Shown in pieces: positions 13,075 through 25,800 of a stretch of 64,000 nucleotides of DNA. Within the stretch, counting starts at the first letter, position 1, and every line of letters begins with the position of its first letter. A model generated the notes under the pieces. It ran no database searches. It had not been told where the DNA came from and worked only from the letters and a program-made list of their open reading frames with translations. Both the position numbers and the translations under genes were made by a program. Source of the stretch: Phallus indusiatus. Taxonomy: Eukaryota; Basidiomycota; Agaricomycetes; Phallales; Phallaceae. The stretch covers positions 1,240,001-1,304,000 of the forward strand of contig JAQFWX010000007.1 of assembly GCA_027605045.1 (NCBI GenBank), written 5' to 3'.

Positions 13075-14030
13075 TGTGGTATGAGCGAAGTAAAATGAGC
13101 AAGGTCACGGTGGTGTTTTTTTGCTTTTTAAAGGCTCTACAAGGACCCCGGATAACGTTACCTCAGAGGACCAAAAAAAAAACGACCCTTTCCCGGACAA
13201 AACTTGTTGTAATTTCGTAATTTAGCTATAATTTGCCACAATTGAAATAATTGCGTCCAAATCCCTTTTTTTTTCAGGGCATGAGCTGAGATCTGGATCA
13301 GATCTAAATTTGAATTTGAGAGTCTGACGGTGCTCGGCTCTTGATCTGAAGTTTCAAGTCTTGTAAACGACCATGACATGCAGGATTCAGTCTTTTATTT
13401 TCTATGATAAAAAGAAAAATTCTCGCGCATACATCGTTACTGCGAAGCTCATTGCTACTTTCATCTCCGCGGTGCGGTTTGTGCCGTCCGGTCAAAATTA
13501 CAGCACTGCAGAGAGAAATACACCAACGCCGCAAAGTTTTGAGGTGAAAAAGAAGTGAAAGAGTTGATGAGCATCGGAGATCTGAGGCCGGTAGTTCGCT
13601 TAGGTGGAAAGGACTCCGGTCACATTTCTCACAAAATAAATAGTCGTCGGCAACGCGGGGAGCTCGTCGCGTCGCGAACAGGACAAGTATCCACCACCCC
13701 AACTATGCGTCGTCCACTCGTGCGGCTGTGCAGGATGGCACCAGGAAGCGTCCATTCCTTTCACACCCACCTCTCCCACTGACTTAAATATTTTTAAACG
13801 TAGCTTTATTTTGTGTTACTAGAGTAATCGATCTCTTTTGAACCGTCGCCCGCGTCCCAAGATAGTACTACAAATAAATGAGTTTCTTGCTTGTAATTTA
13901 AATTTTTTATCAACTTCTGCGCAGGTGACCCTTCCGAGTCAACTTTTTGAGAAATGACTTCGACGCCACGAAGGTTTGTACGAGGCGTCGAATTCCCTTT
14001 TTCTTTTGATTTTGTAACCGCCACGGCGGA
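13075..14030. other. Intergenic region
   Basis: About 0.95 kb between the SNF2 start and the 3' end of the next gene. Open frames on both strands (for example 13304-13702 on minus) lack codon-use or family signals I can recognise. Probably the SNF2 promoter plus the 3' UTR of the F-box-like gene. Confidence 0.5.
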
Positions 14031-14909
14031 TTACACTCTGGAATCCCAATTCCATCCGATTTCTTCGAGACTTTGACGCCTCAAATAATACTCAAATGCT
14101 TCGTTCAGACTCAAGGATATGGTAGGCTCTGACGCTTTTCCGAGGGACATTTGGGTCCCTTGTATGAAAAGACGGGGCGTTGCGTCGAATAGTGAACCCC
14201 AGAGCCTTGCAATATCGCGAAATATGGGCACATCTGTGTAATGCCTGCCTGAGTTGGTTGGAAATTCGTCGCCTGTTACCAGAATGTCCAGTATTTCTAA
14301 TGAATGCTTGCGGCATGAAAACCGTACGGGTGTATCTCTCGAGATTGTCGTTATACAGGGGTGTTCTCCAAAACGGAAGCAGTCAATCATGTACTTGGAG
14401 ACATAAAAGTGTAGATAAAGCGCGTTGACTGATTTCGGTAGGCATGCCGGGAACAGAAAATTGTGAGGGTCGAACATTACATATGCACCAAAATGAATGT
14501 GAACTGCGCGAAGATTGGGAAACAAACCCTTTTGGGTCAAAAGGTTACCCATGAAATAGGGTACAGGATCTACGTGCCAATACTCGCTTCTGAGCAAGTT
14601 GTGCTCTTCAAACCACGCAGATTCATCGTCACGAAGCTCCAATGGAAACTCCAAGGAGCGACACCGTGTATTCAAGACATGATTCCGCGGAAGACTCTCC
14701 AATCTGGATACCCAGCGTTCATAGTAGGCTCTAGAAGGTATACAGACATCTAGGGACGCCAAATACAGACAGACCCATCGTAGCTGCTTGCTGATACGAG
14801 AGAGCGTGAGTAACTGCTTGTGGCGATACGGGATGAGTTCACCCAATGTTGGGCCTGGAAGGGCGTATTCAACGATGACAACTAATGTTTCGAAAGGTAA
14901 ACGTTCCAT
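14031..14909 (-). CDS. F-box-like hypothetical protein
   Basis: Single-exon 292-residue protein. The N-terminus (MERLPFETLVVIVEYAL, then a leucine-rich helix ending KQLRWVCLYLA) has the spacing of a degenerate F-box-like motif, common in basidiomycete proteins of unknown target. The remainder has no recognised domain and ends RQSLEEIGWNWDSRV. Long uninterrupted coding on one strand supports a real gene. An SCF adaptor role is inferred from the weak F-box only. Confidence 0.7.
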   Translation of the reverse strand: MERLPFETLVVIVEYALPGPTLGELIPYRHKQLLTLSRISKQLRWVCLYLASLDVCIPSRAYYERWVSRLESLPRNHVLNTRCRSLEFPLELRDDESAWFEEHNLLRSEYWHVDPVPYFMGNLLTQKGLFPNLRAVHIHFGAYVMFDPHNFLFPACLPKSVNALYLHFYVSKYMIDCFRFGEHPCITTISRDTPVRFSCRKHSLEILDILVTGDEFPTNSGRHYTDVPIFRDIARLWGSLFDATPRLFIQGTQMSLGKASEPTISLSLNEAFEYYLRRQSLEEIGWNWDSRV

Positions 14910-16006
14910 GGGAGTAACAGCTACGGTGGTGCAATTGGTGGTCTCAGCGGAGCCTGAAAAGCGTCAACTATTATTGCGCGCGTGGACACGGTGAGATCAT
15001 CCATCAATTTGTCTCTAAGAAAGACGAGCTATTTAAGAGCACCTGTATTAGTGGGGGCCCTCTCAGAGTCAGACTACTTTTCCAGGATATGCATCATTTT
15101 TCGGTCTCCTACAGTTCGCCGTGTAGCACCGCTTGATGCAACTTGTCTCTACTCCCCTAATTCCCATCAACGGCAATGTCTCCAAACTCTTTGTTTTCTT
15201 CTTGCCGTGTCAGATTATTGACAACATCAATACTACTCACAATGCACCCAAGAGTTTCTTCTACCGTTACCCGATTGATTAATTCGTCCTTTCCAAAGAT
15301 CCGTTGTTCATCTCCACACTATGGCATAATTGGTATAGTGATGGTTCTGTCAATAGACCCAGCTACATAGCAAAATATTATGCTAAAACCGCATTCATAG
15401 CCAAGAGTGTTATCTTGGTTGATGTATGCCTCGTTCATGACACAGCTCTAGAAAACAGGGAAAGAATTGGTGGTATGATTGAAGATCTGCCTCATTATGA
15501 CACCTTAGTAGCCTGGACTCTCGTTGTAACTAAGTACCGACTACCAACCGAAAATTGTCTCTGAAGCCTGAATGTAAATGGCCGTGCCTATTGCTAGTTT
15601 TGATTTTGGCTCTTGAGATATATCTGCACAAGGTGTACAGTTTCATTCTAATAAAGTTATAACGCTCCGAATTATAGACGGATACTTCTTTTCGCTTTGA
15701 ATAACTTCATAGAACCGTCCTATGATGGCAATACCTGAGCTGGAGGCAAACACTTGAGATAATAATTTAGGAAGTCTTTGATTGAGGCGTTCTAAAACGA
15801 ATATCACTGTTAGAGCTTTTTTTTTATTTTGAGCGCGCAGCTAAGGTTCATCTTCCTTATATTCAGGAATTTTGGATTACATGAACTGTCAATAACTGAA
15901 AGGATCAGAAATGAAATTGCCAATGATTAGATGACATGTATACATGCACAACCACGCGACAGCGACAAATATGCCATCTTTGGAACTGAGCAAAGTGAAA
16001 GTGTGT
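14910..16006. other. Intergenic region, no recognised gene
   Basis: About 1.1 kb upstream of the F-box-like gene and downstream of RPS19. The longest frames (for example 15304-15564 plus) resemble no known family. It must hold the F-box-like promoter and the RPS19 3' UTR. No repeat seen. Confidence 0.5.
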
Positions 16007-16598
16007 TCACTCGTCCTCCTCCTCCTCTTCATCAGCTACTTCATCTTCGTCGACGGCTTCCTCCCTTTCAGCTTCTACGATGGAAGTGGCAATGCGGTCT
16101 AAATCACGTTGACCGTCTTGAGTTATCCGTCGGCCACCATCCGCCGCAATCTCGAGGACTCCGATTTTTTCTAAAGCTTGGCAGACTTTGCGTTGAATAT
16201 TTGTTGAGGCATCGGCATGATGAGAAGGTCGATTTCCACGACGGTTGCGACCACCGTGGAGTTTAGCTAAAGCACCAACTCCGACATGTTTGCGAAGGTA
16301 AATATGACGAGCGACCGCGGCTACATGTAGATAACTTAAACTCGATTCCACTCCAGAACTAAGTTTTTGGTCGACCCCTTACCTGCACGAACATAAAACC
16401 AATCTGCATCGTAGGGTGCTTGTTCCTTGAATGCACCAGTCTTTACAATATCAGCCCATACTGGAACATCTAGTTTTCCTGAACGCTTCAGGTGCGAGGA
16501 GTAGGCGGAAATAAAAGCGTCTGGACTACAAAAGATGTAAGAGTTTGCGTACGACACAGAGCATAAACAACTTACGATACGTCTCGGACTGACGGCAT
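16007..16598 (-). CDS. RPS19: 40S ribosomal protein S19 (eS19)
   Basis: Small-subunit protein required for 18S rRNA maturation. Three exons: a short first exon MPSVRDVS (16576-16598), exon 2 with [30 protein letters not shown] and DADWFYVRA, and exon 3 with [20 protein letters not shown], then [30 protein letters not shown] and [17 protein letters not shown]. These are signature eS19 stretches. The protein carries an extra acidic C-terminal tail ([13 protein letters not shown]) beyond the usual family end. It is divergent from MDN1 with about 210 bp between start codons. Confidence 0.96.
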
Positions 16599-16705
16599 TT
16601 TTTGGAGAAGAAAAGTATGAGAGGGTAGGTCGAACGGGCTGAGTACTTTGTGACTGTACAGTTCCTACCGGATGGGCGCTTTTCGATATTGCAGCTGACA
16701 AAGAT

Positions 16706-16711
16706 CACGTG
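16706..16711. promoter_or_regulatory. CACGTG E-box in the RPS19/MDN1 bidirectional promoter
   Basis: The perfect palindrome ATCACGTGAT sits 108 bp from the RPS19 ATG and 98 bp from the MDN1 ATG, almost midway between two ribosome-biogenesis genes. Its role is inferred. Confidence 0.45.
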
Positions 16712-16808
16712 ATTTTTTGAACGCCACAGTCCTGAGTTTCCGTTGGACCTAAATTCACTATCTCGGCAAGTGAGGGCCTTCAAGTATCCCTCCGGTTGGG
16801 ATAAGTTT

Positions 16809-19800
16809 ATGGACGAAATTCACAATGACCCTTTGACGATTAACTTGCGTCGCCAGTGGAATGCAATAGAACCTTTCCTAGACGATCCTATTAAAACGAT
16901 ACCGATTACTCCAGAGAGCATCTTAACTCAAATTTCGCAACTATTATTCCATCGCAGATACACTATCTTAATTGCATCAACATTTCGCCCTATACTCATC
17001 ATATTATGTGCAGAATGGCTAGATCAAAAGGGAAGCAACCCGGAAAAATTGGATGCATTTGCGTTGCTTTTGAGCGTACATGAAGAGTTATATCCGTAGG
17101 TGTCGCCATCAATTCTTCATGAGAAACGAAGTTAATAATTCATTAGAACTTTCGCAACATTTATTCGCGGGACACATTTTGCCAGTGGCCTCCTGAACGA
17201 TATTCAAGACTTATCCGAATCGCAACTTCACTTCAGACTTTTATCTTATTATCGAATTTTATTCGCATGTCCTCAGGCCCCAACATCATTTGGTTGGTCT
17301 TCAGACCCACTTTTCGATATCCTACGAAGGTCTGATGTATCTCGTGGTACTAAATGCCTCGCAATTCATTCTTATGCTCTTCACACACGCATATCTGAAA
17401 GTCGACGAGATGAGTTATTAGAAAAATACCTTGGTCCTGTGGGAGCTTCGGACGTTATTATTGAGTCTGGTCTCTCCGTTGATGGTACCAAACAGACCAC
17501 CGATGGTTGGATTTTACCGTTGGTGGAAACTATACGAGTGCGGGAGTTGAGAGAAAGCATATTAGTGTCGGATAATTATTATCAAAAAGACGACTCTGAG
17601 CCTTGTAACAGGCTGGAGTTGACAAAAATAACGTTTGTTTGTCTTTCCTTTTTAATACAATGCAGTGATTAAGTTATATTTCAGTTCTCGTGTCGCTGAC
17701 GTTGAAGGCATTCTACTTTTAAAGCAACCTAATCCTCCAAAAAGTTCGGACCAGTTTATCTCAACTTCAACTGCGAAGAATGCATTACGGGCAGTTGCCC
17801 TCCGACTGTCGCTGCGACTTCCTATTCTGTTATCCTCACCTCCTTCTGGAGGTAAAGGCACCATCCTTCGACGCCTGGCCTCTGTACTATATCCTGCATC
17901 CATGCACCAGCTCATGGTTATACATCTAGCGGACACGTCGCTGGACGCCAAGTCGCTTTTCGGTTCGTATGTCTCATCCACAAAACGTCCGGGTCATTTT
18001 GAATGGCAAGATGGCATTGTCGTGAAAACAATGCGGGAAGGACGTTGGCTGGTTTTGGAAGATATCGACCGTGCGAGTTCCGACATCCTTGGCGCTGTTA
18101 TGCCTATCGTGGAGGGGTTTCATATTCAAAAACATATTGGTAGTCCCGTCACTCTTCAATTACCCGGACGACCTTTAGTAGTGGCTGCGGACAGTTTTGC
18201 CATTCTTGCATGCCGTTCGATAGCCCCGCGGCCTGATGGCTCGTTCTCAGAGCCGTCGTTTTTGGGTGCTCATAAATTCTCCAGAGTCGATATTCCTCCG
18301 CTGACCGACAATGACCTGCTACAAATTATTTCTGAGAAGTTTCCTACATTGGTGCCAGCTGTTGCCATGCTGTTCATAAATGCCTGGTTAGATATATGTC
18401 GCGTACCTCCGGTGGCTGGCGTCCGTTCCGTAGGAATCTATGACTTGGAGGCTTGGTGCAAACGAATCGCCGTCGGTATATCGATTCCTTCCAACCTGCC
18501 CTCAGAGACGGTCTCATTTATGAGTCTATTTCCAAATATCTCAATCCGCGAGGAGATTTACTTCCAAGCGAGAGATATATTCTTTGGCACAGGGGCATTC
18601 TCCGAGGTCGCTCGGACCCACTACGATGCGATATCTGACATTATCTCTAAACATCTTGGCTTGGACGCCGATCGAATTGATTGGATTTTGAAAAATCGTC
18701 GACCCGAGATGCACATAAACAAAGATTCAAACGGCCGAACTCTGTCATTGACAATCGGGCGGATACATGTGCCCGCAGCCCCTACCACCGATGCGTCTTC
18801 AGAACTTCTATCTCGTCCGTACGCTACTCATAGATCCGCCGTTTTGCTTCTCGAGCGGGTCGCTACATGCGTTTCGATGCAAGAACCGGTTTTGCTGGTA
18901 GGAGAAACTGGCACGGGAAAAACCACGACTGTTTCCTATTTGTCTTCCTTACTGAATCATCCCTTAATATCCCTGAATCTGAGCAACCAAACAGAAAGTT
19001 CGGACCTTCTAGGCAATTTCAAGCCAATTGATGCTAGGATTGCCGCTGGAGAACTACAACAACGGTTTGTTAAGCTATTCGCGCTGACGTTCAGTCGAAA
19101 AAAGAATGCCAAGTTCGAGCAAGCTGTTCGTTCTGCCGTTACTGATTCAAAATGGAAAAAAGCAGTTGGTCTTTGGACGGAATGCGTACGACTAGCATTG
19201 GAAAAGATTCAGACACGAGATCAGGTCGAAAAAGACACCATGGAGCAAGGGTAAGCTGAGGTGTTATCATACGTCTTACACTATAACTGACATATACATA
19301 GAATTAATGTAGAGGATGGATTTACTAATGGTGACGGTCCACGCAAGCGAAGAAAAATGGTCCAAGATTCTTATCAGGTGTATGAGTCGGATTGGATTGG
19401 ATTTGCAAAAGACGTGGAGCTGTTTGAGATGGAGCATGTACAAAAACGAAGCAGATTATCCTTCCGTTTCATAGAAGGACCGCTTGTTCGCGCTTTACGA
19501 AACGGCGACTGGTAAGCACCCTTGTTATCTTATAGGATTAACAGTCTATATCCTTTTCTCAAGGGTACTTCTGGACGAAATCAATCTTGCAAGTTCGGAA
19601 ACCCTTGAGTGTGTTGCATCCATCCTCAGTGGTCCAAAGGCATCAATTGTTCTGGGTGAGCAGGGTTCATTTGAACCAATTCCCCGACATCCCGACTTCC
19701 GTCTCTTTGCTTGTATGAATCCTGCTACGGACGTTGGCAAAAGAGATCTTCCAATGAATATCCGAACCCGCTTCACAGAGGTCTACGTTCCGTCCCCAGA

Positions 19801-22800
19801 TTCGGATAAAGACGCCCTTTTGTCGATAGTGCAGCAGTATATCGGTCATTGTGCGATTACGGACAAAGCAGCATTGCTTGACGTAGTCGAATTCTATATG
19901 CAAGTTAAAGCAATGAGCGATAGACATGAGTTGGCGGATGGTTCCAATCGACGTCCTCATTTCAGTATCCGGACATTAGCAAGAGCTCTGATGTTCACGT
20001 CACATGCAGTAGCAAGTTTTGGTCTACGACGATCGCTATGGGAAGGATGTTTGATGGCATTTTCGATGTCTTTGGAAACATCAAGCACGGCCAAAATCAA
20101 GCAGTTGGCGGACAAGCTACTGTTTTCTGGTGTCAAGAATGTTGCTTCAGCTTTGGCACATGTTCCATCCGTTCCATCGATCACTGAACCCGAGATGTAC
20201 GAACGTATCGGGCCCTTCTGGATTGAATGTGGCAGCCTACAAAAGGATTCCGTTGCGGAATATATATTGACGCCATCAGTCCAAACCAAACTCGTTGATC
20301 TTGCTCGTATTGTTTATGTTCGCCGTTTCCCTATTCTGATTGAGGGGCCCACTTCAAGCGGAAAGACTAGTGCTGTGGAATATCTCGCGCGTAGAACAGG
20401 TCACAGATTTGTTCGAATCAACAATCACGAGCATACGGATATTCAGGAATATTTAGGCTCATATATCTCCGACCCAGATACTGGTAGACTGGTCTTCAGA
20501 GACGGCATGCTGGTCCGAGCTTTGCGTAACGGGGATTGGATAGTACTCGATGAACTAAATCTTGCGCCAACCGACGTCCTTGAAGCTCTCAATCGGTTAC
20601 TAGATGATAATCGGGAGCTATTCATTCCGGAAACACAAGAAGTTATTAAACCGCATCCACATTTCATGCTATTTGCTACCCAAAATCCTCCTGGATTATA
20701 CGCTGGTCGAAAACAACTATCACGGGCGTTTCGTAGTCGATTTTTGGAGGTTCATTTTGATGATGTACCTCAGTCAGAATTGCAGTTTATTTTGTCAGAG
20801 CGTTGTCGCATACCCGAATCGTACGCAAAAAAGATTGTGAATGTCTTTCAGGAATTGGGGAAGCGCAGGCAAGCCAACCGTGTTTTCGAGGCCAAGCATG
20901 GTTTTGCTACACTCCGAGATCTGTTTCGTTGGGGAAGTCGAGAAGCTTCAACAAGTCTTGAATTGGCGAAGAATGGCTACATGATTTTGGCGGAAAGAAC
21001 CCGACGTCCAGACGACAAAGCAATCGTCAAAGAAGTCATTGAAAAAGTCATGAAGGAGTCAATCGTGGTAGACGAGCTGTACTCGCATTCTCCCCCAGGG
21101 ATTTCATTTCCAACATCTTCAAATATCATTTGGACCTCGGCCATGAGGCGTCTGTTCGTCCTGGTTGCTACAGCCTTAAGATATAATGAACCTGTACTAC
21201 TCGTTGGGGAGACTGGTTCCGGGAAAACATCCGTCTGCCAGCTATATGCTTCCGCAACTTCGAAAGAGCTGATAACTTTGAATTGTCATCAAAGCACCGA
21301 AACATCTGATTTGATCGGTAGTCAAAGACCGATCCGGAACAGAAGCACTCGACATGCCGATCTGTTGGTGAAGTGTCAAGAATTAGCCACCACGGCTCTA
21401 GAAACACCAATCCCTACCACAATCGATGAAGTTTCACAATTCTTGGATCGGTTGAGCGTCGCTTCGCCGCCATCGCATGCCATCCCACAGTTGCGTGAAC
21501 TGTACTCAAAAGCATCTGCCTTGTTTGAATGGAAAGATGGACCTCTTGTCGAGGCAATGCAAGACGGAAATGTTTTTCTATTGGATGAGATTTCCCTGGC
21601 AGACGATTCGGTACTGGAGCGACTAAATAGCGTGTTGGAGCCATCTCGTACCGTCGTCTTAGCAGAGCGGGGAGGTGTCGATATAGCCGGCGCTACAGTC
21701 GTAGCACATCCCGAATTCAAACTGGTAGCGACAATGAATCCGGGAGGCGATTATGGCAAGAAAGAACTGTCTCCCGCTTTGCGCAATCGGTTCACCGAAA
21801 TTTGGGTGCCGTCTATAGACTCAATGACGGATCTTCAAGTTATCATTGACGAATCTTGGCGGCACACCTGTTTGCGGGAATATACGCAACCTATTTTGTC
21901 TTTCAGACAGTGGATCAGCTCTAAGCTTGCCGCGTCTGCCGTAATGAGCATGAGAGATATCCTGGTATGAATGCAATAGTTTTGTGGTATATTGCCTGCT
22001 GATCCTCGTTAGACGGTCGTTACGTTTATGAACAAGATGGTTAACACCGAGACCTCTATGGCCACGTCCTCAATCTTCGTATGTCATCATTCCTTTTTGC
22101 CGCCTGCGATGTATTGATACCTCATACCAGCACCACGCCATTCACATGGCTTGTCTCGACGGCCTTGAAACTTCCGCATTTATGGCTAGTTGGACGCTCA
22201 AAGATATTCATCGGCTGAGACATGAAGCTGAATTCGAAATCAGTAAACTCACATTCTTGAACGAAATCCAGCAGGAAAAATTCAGTTCTATACATAACTC
22301 GTCATTATATGTCAGTGTGGGCCCCTTCAATATTCTCAAAGGATCCACTGCTCCCAAAAACCATCAAGGTTATAATTTCGTCGCCCCAACCACTTTAAGC
22401 AACATAGGCAGGTTATCCCGTGCCTGCCAGCTCGATAAAGCCATTCTGCTAGAAGGTAGTCCCGGCGTAGGAAAGACAAGTCTAGTTTCTGCACTTTCAC
22501 ACCTGGCCTGTCAGCGCCTCGTTCGCATTAATTTATCTGACCAAACTGAGCTGATTGACCTGTTTGGGACGGATTACCCTGTTGACAGTGGCGATTCGAA
22601 TTCCTTTGCGTGGAAAGAGGCTGCTTTCCTTCAGTCCATGCGAAATGGGGATTGGGTCTTGCTAGATGAGATGAATCTCGCAACGCAAGCCGTGCTTGAG
22701 GGGTTAAATGCCGTATTGGATCATCGTGGTTCCGTTTTTATCCCCGAGCTAGGACAAACGTTTCCGAAGCATGAAAACTTCCGCATATTTGCTGCTCAGA

Positions 22801-25800
22801 ACCCTCTTGGACAAGGAGGGGTAGAAAAGGCTTACCTAAATCCTTTTTGGATCGTTTTACGAAAGTTTATATTCAAACATTGACTTTGGATGACATGTAC
22901 ATGATCTGTCAAAGTCAATTCCCCGACGTGCAGGAGGACTGGGTTCGGTGTATGGTGCTCTTTAATTCCAAGCTACAGGAAGCTGTTTCCACAGGCTGTT
23001 TAGGTAAAGATGGCGGACCTTGGGAGTTCAATATCAGAGATGTATTGCGTTGGACCAGTTTACTTTCCCATCCTGAGGCGATCTTACATCCCTCCGCATT
23101 CCTGGATCCTCTCTATATTCAACGGTTCCGTACACCAACAGACCGCGAGCGCGTCATTTATATCTTCAAAGAGGTATTTGGCACATACGATCCTGAGTCC
23201 TTGCAGAAATTCTCGCTGCTGTCTATCGGCAGAGATTATGTTCAGCTTGGGCTCTCGACAGTCAGGCGTGCTGATTATAGATCGTATCACAATGTCGTTG
23301 AACTGCAGGGATATCGACGCCCGCTCACGGCAATCGGGTTGTGCATGGATAAGGGCTGGCTCGCCATCATATCTGGGGCTCCCAACACTGGCAAAACCCA
23401 TTTGGTTCGTTTCTTGGCCGGTATCACAGGAGTCTGTCTTCGGGAGATCACATTGAGCAGTGGGATGGACACTGGGGACATTCTCGGGTCGTTCGAGCAG
23501 ATTGACGACAACAATAGCAATGCGTTACAATTCGGGTGGGTTGATGGGCCACTTCTGAGCGCCATGAAGGAAGGACATTGGCTGTTGTTAGACAATGCCA
23601 ACCTATGCAGCCCTTCAGTCCTTGATCGTTTGAACTCGCTGTGCGAACCTAACGGTTTCGTGAGTCTCACCGAGCGCGGTCACGTAAATGGAGATACCGA
23701 GGTTATATATCCCCATCCAGATTTTCGTTTGATTATGTTACTGGATCCTCGAAATGGGGAGCTATCAAGAGCAATGCGGAACCGTGGTATTGAAATACAC
23801 CTAATGGACACAAAAATCATAAGACAAGACGCCCTGAGGCTATATGATGCTTCACGTATTCTACCACAAATCTACTCAGGATTCAGCCCAGAAAGAGATG
23901 CATTGAAGTTCGAAGAAATGCGTCGTGGTTGTTTCAAAGAAGATCTCGAGTTTAGCCCGTCTGTCATTCTGCGACCAGGATCCTTGATCTATGATTCTGC
24001 TCATATGGCATTATGGGACAACTTGAGCCTTCGAAAGTCTTTAAGTCTACAACACATTCCACTTGGTGAATATACATCTACTGACATCCTCGTTCGTCAT
24101 TTTGCACCTCTTGCATTCCCCTTACTTGGCTCTTTTGGCAAGTCATTATCCGAAGACATTGCTCTGATTGATATCCTTAATCACATTTCCACGAGAGAAA
24201 ATATTCTTCAAGCAGTAACTAGCTTTACAGCAGTCGTGAAAAAGTCCTCAGCGGTTCCCAATATATCTCAGGTAAGTCCATTAGTATGAGGGACAGTCAT
24301 CCAACTTACACTGTGATTTCATATAGCACCTGGATACCCTCGTGCGACAAGAGCCTTGGTCTTCTGTGCATAATTCTTTGACAGCTACGACGATCTCCCG
24401 TATTCTGGGCTTATTAATCCGCCTCCATTTTTCTAATACGTTCATGATACCGGAGCAATCATTTTTCCAACAGTCTCTCTCCTACCATTCAAGCCAAGAA
24501 AGGGCTGGAAACATCAGCCTGACTATCGCAAGTTTATATCCTCTCTACTCGGAAACACTGTCTCTTGTGAACAGGATGACATCTGAGCCGGTGCATATCT
24601 TAGCTGAAACTCCTGTATGGCAGTATTTTTATGTATAAAATCAACAACTGACTCGTGGTTTCTAGGAAATCCTGCATGAAATGGAATTACTGATTGATTT
24701 TTCGGAACATCTACGTGACTCAGCTTTAGAACCACTCTTGAACTTCTCGTCAGCCGTGGTCATTCGACAAAGCTATTCGGAAATTTTGGATAAATGGCAT
24801 AATGTCGAACATTGCGTGCTTCTTAGCTGTTTGAAGAGATTTTCCGAAGCGATTCAGCTAACCTCGGGTAGTAAAATGCATGATATCTGGAAAACCTTCA
24901 CTTGTAATTGTTCAATGACTCCGGATCCATTGCGAACGTTTTCCACGTCCTCGGTGCTAGACTTTTTCACATTAGGTATTTACATAGATTCACCCGACGT
25001 TATTGATCCTAAGTTATTGTTGTAGAAAGCCATCTTGCTATTTCTGGTGATCACGAGCAACAAAGACATTCGCCTGTCCTCGCTATCGTCGAGTTAAAGT
25101 GGGTACTTTCCATATACAAGAAGTTGTCAACTTCACACGACGTGGGTACAGTGCTTTCTTTTATTTTCCGTTCATTGACATTGGTATCAGAGTTCGTCCG
25201 AATCCAGTCGGCTGCTGATTGACGTCGCGCAGCATTATGGCAATGATCACTTTCTTTCGCTAACGGAACAGGTGTCTTCGATGTTTGATAGTAAACATAG
25301 CTGTCTTTTTCGTTAATATTATCCTTTGCTCATTTAAGATTACAGGAGCATGTTTGAATCCGATATCTCACATTATTTCCTGTTTGAAACATTGGATGAG
25401 AGTTACGACTGCATTATCAAATTGGAATTCCACTACGGTTTGAATCTATTCACTCATGTCAATTTTATTTCTACTTATCCTTCTGACTTTAGGCAGAAAC
25501 AATCAGTCCTGCGGTTTTATTGACGCCAGTCCTTCTGCATGACGTTCTTTCCCTATGGTATTCATCGTATCCCTAGTTAACCCGTTTATATCGCTCATAC
25601 AGAGATAGTTTTGATGCTCTTACTTTCAAAGAATTGAACAAGCAAAACGCAGGTCTCGCATTACATGCCCGCATCATTTTTGATCAGTGTCAAGACAATC
25701 TACTAGATCGATTTGAGCAGCTATATACTTTATGGTTAGGATCTGTCTATCTAGTAAGTGTCTCGCAGTCTTTCAATAATTGGTTGATGCGAATTAAGTT

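Noticed and set aside
13304..13702. 132-codon minus-strand frame
   Set aside because: Composition is erratic, no domain, no promoter elements; it looks like a chance frame in the SNF2 upstream region.
15304..15564. 86-codon plus-strand frame downstream of RPS19
   Set aside because: No recognisable domain, no splice-linked partner exon and no nearby TATA box.
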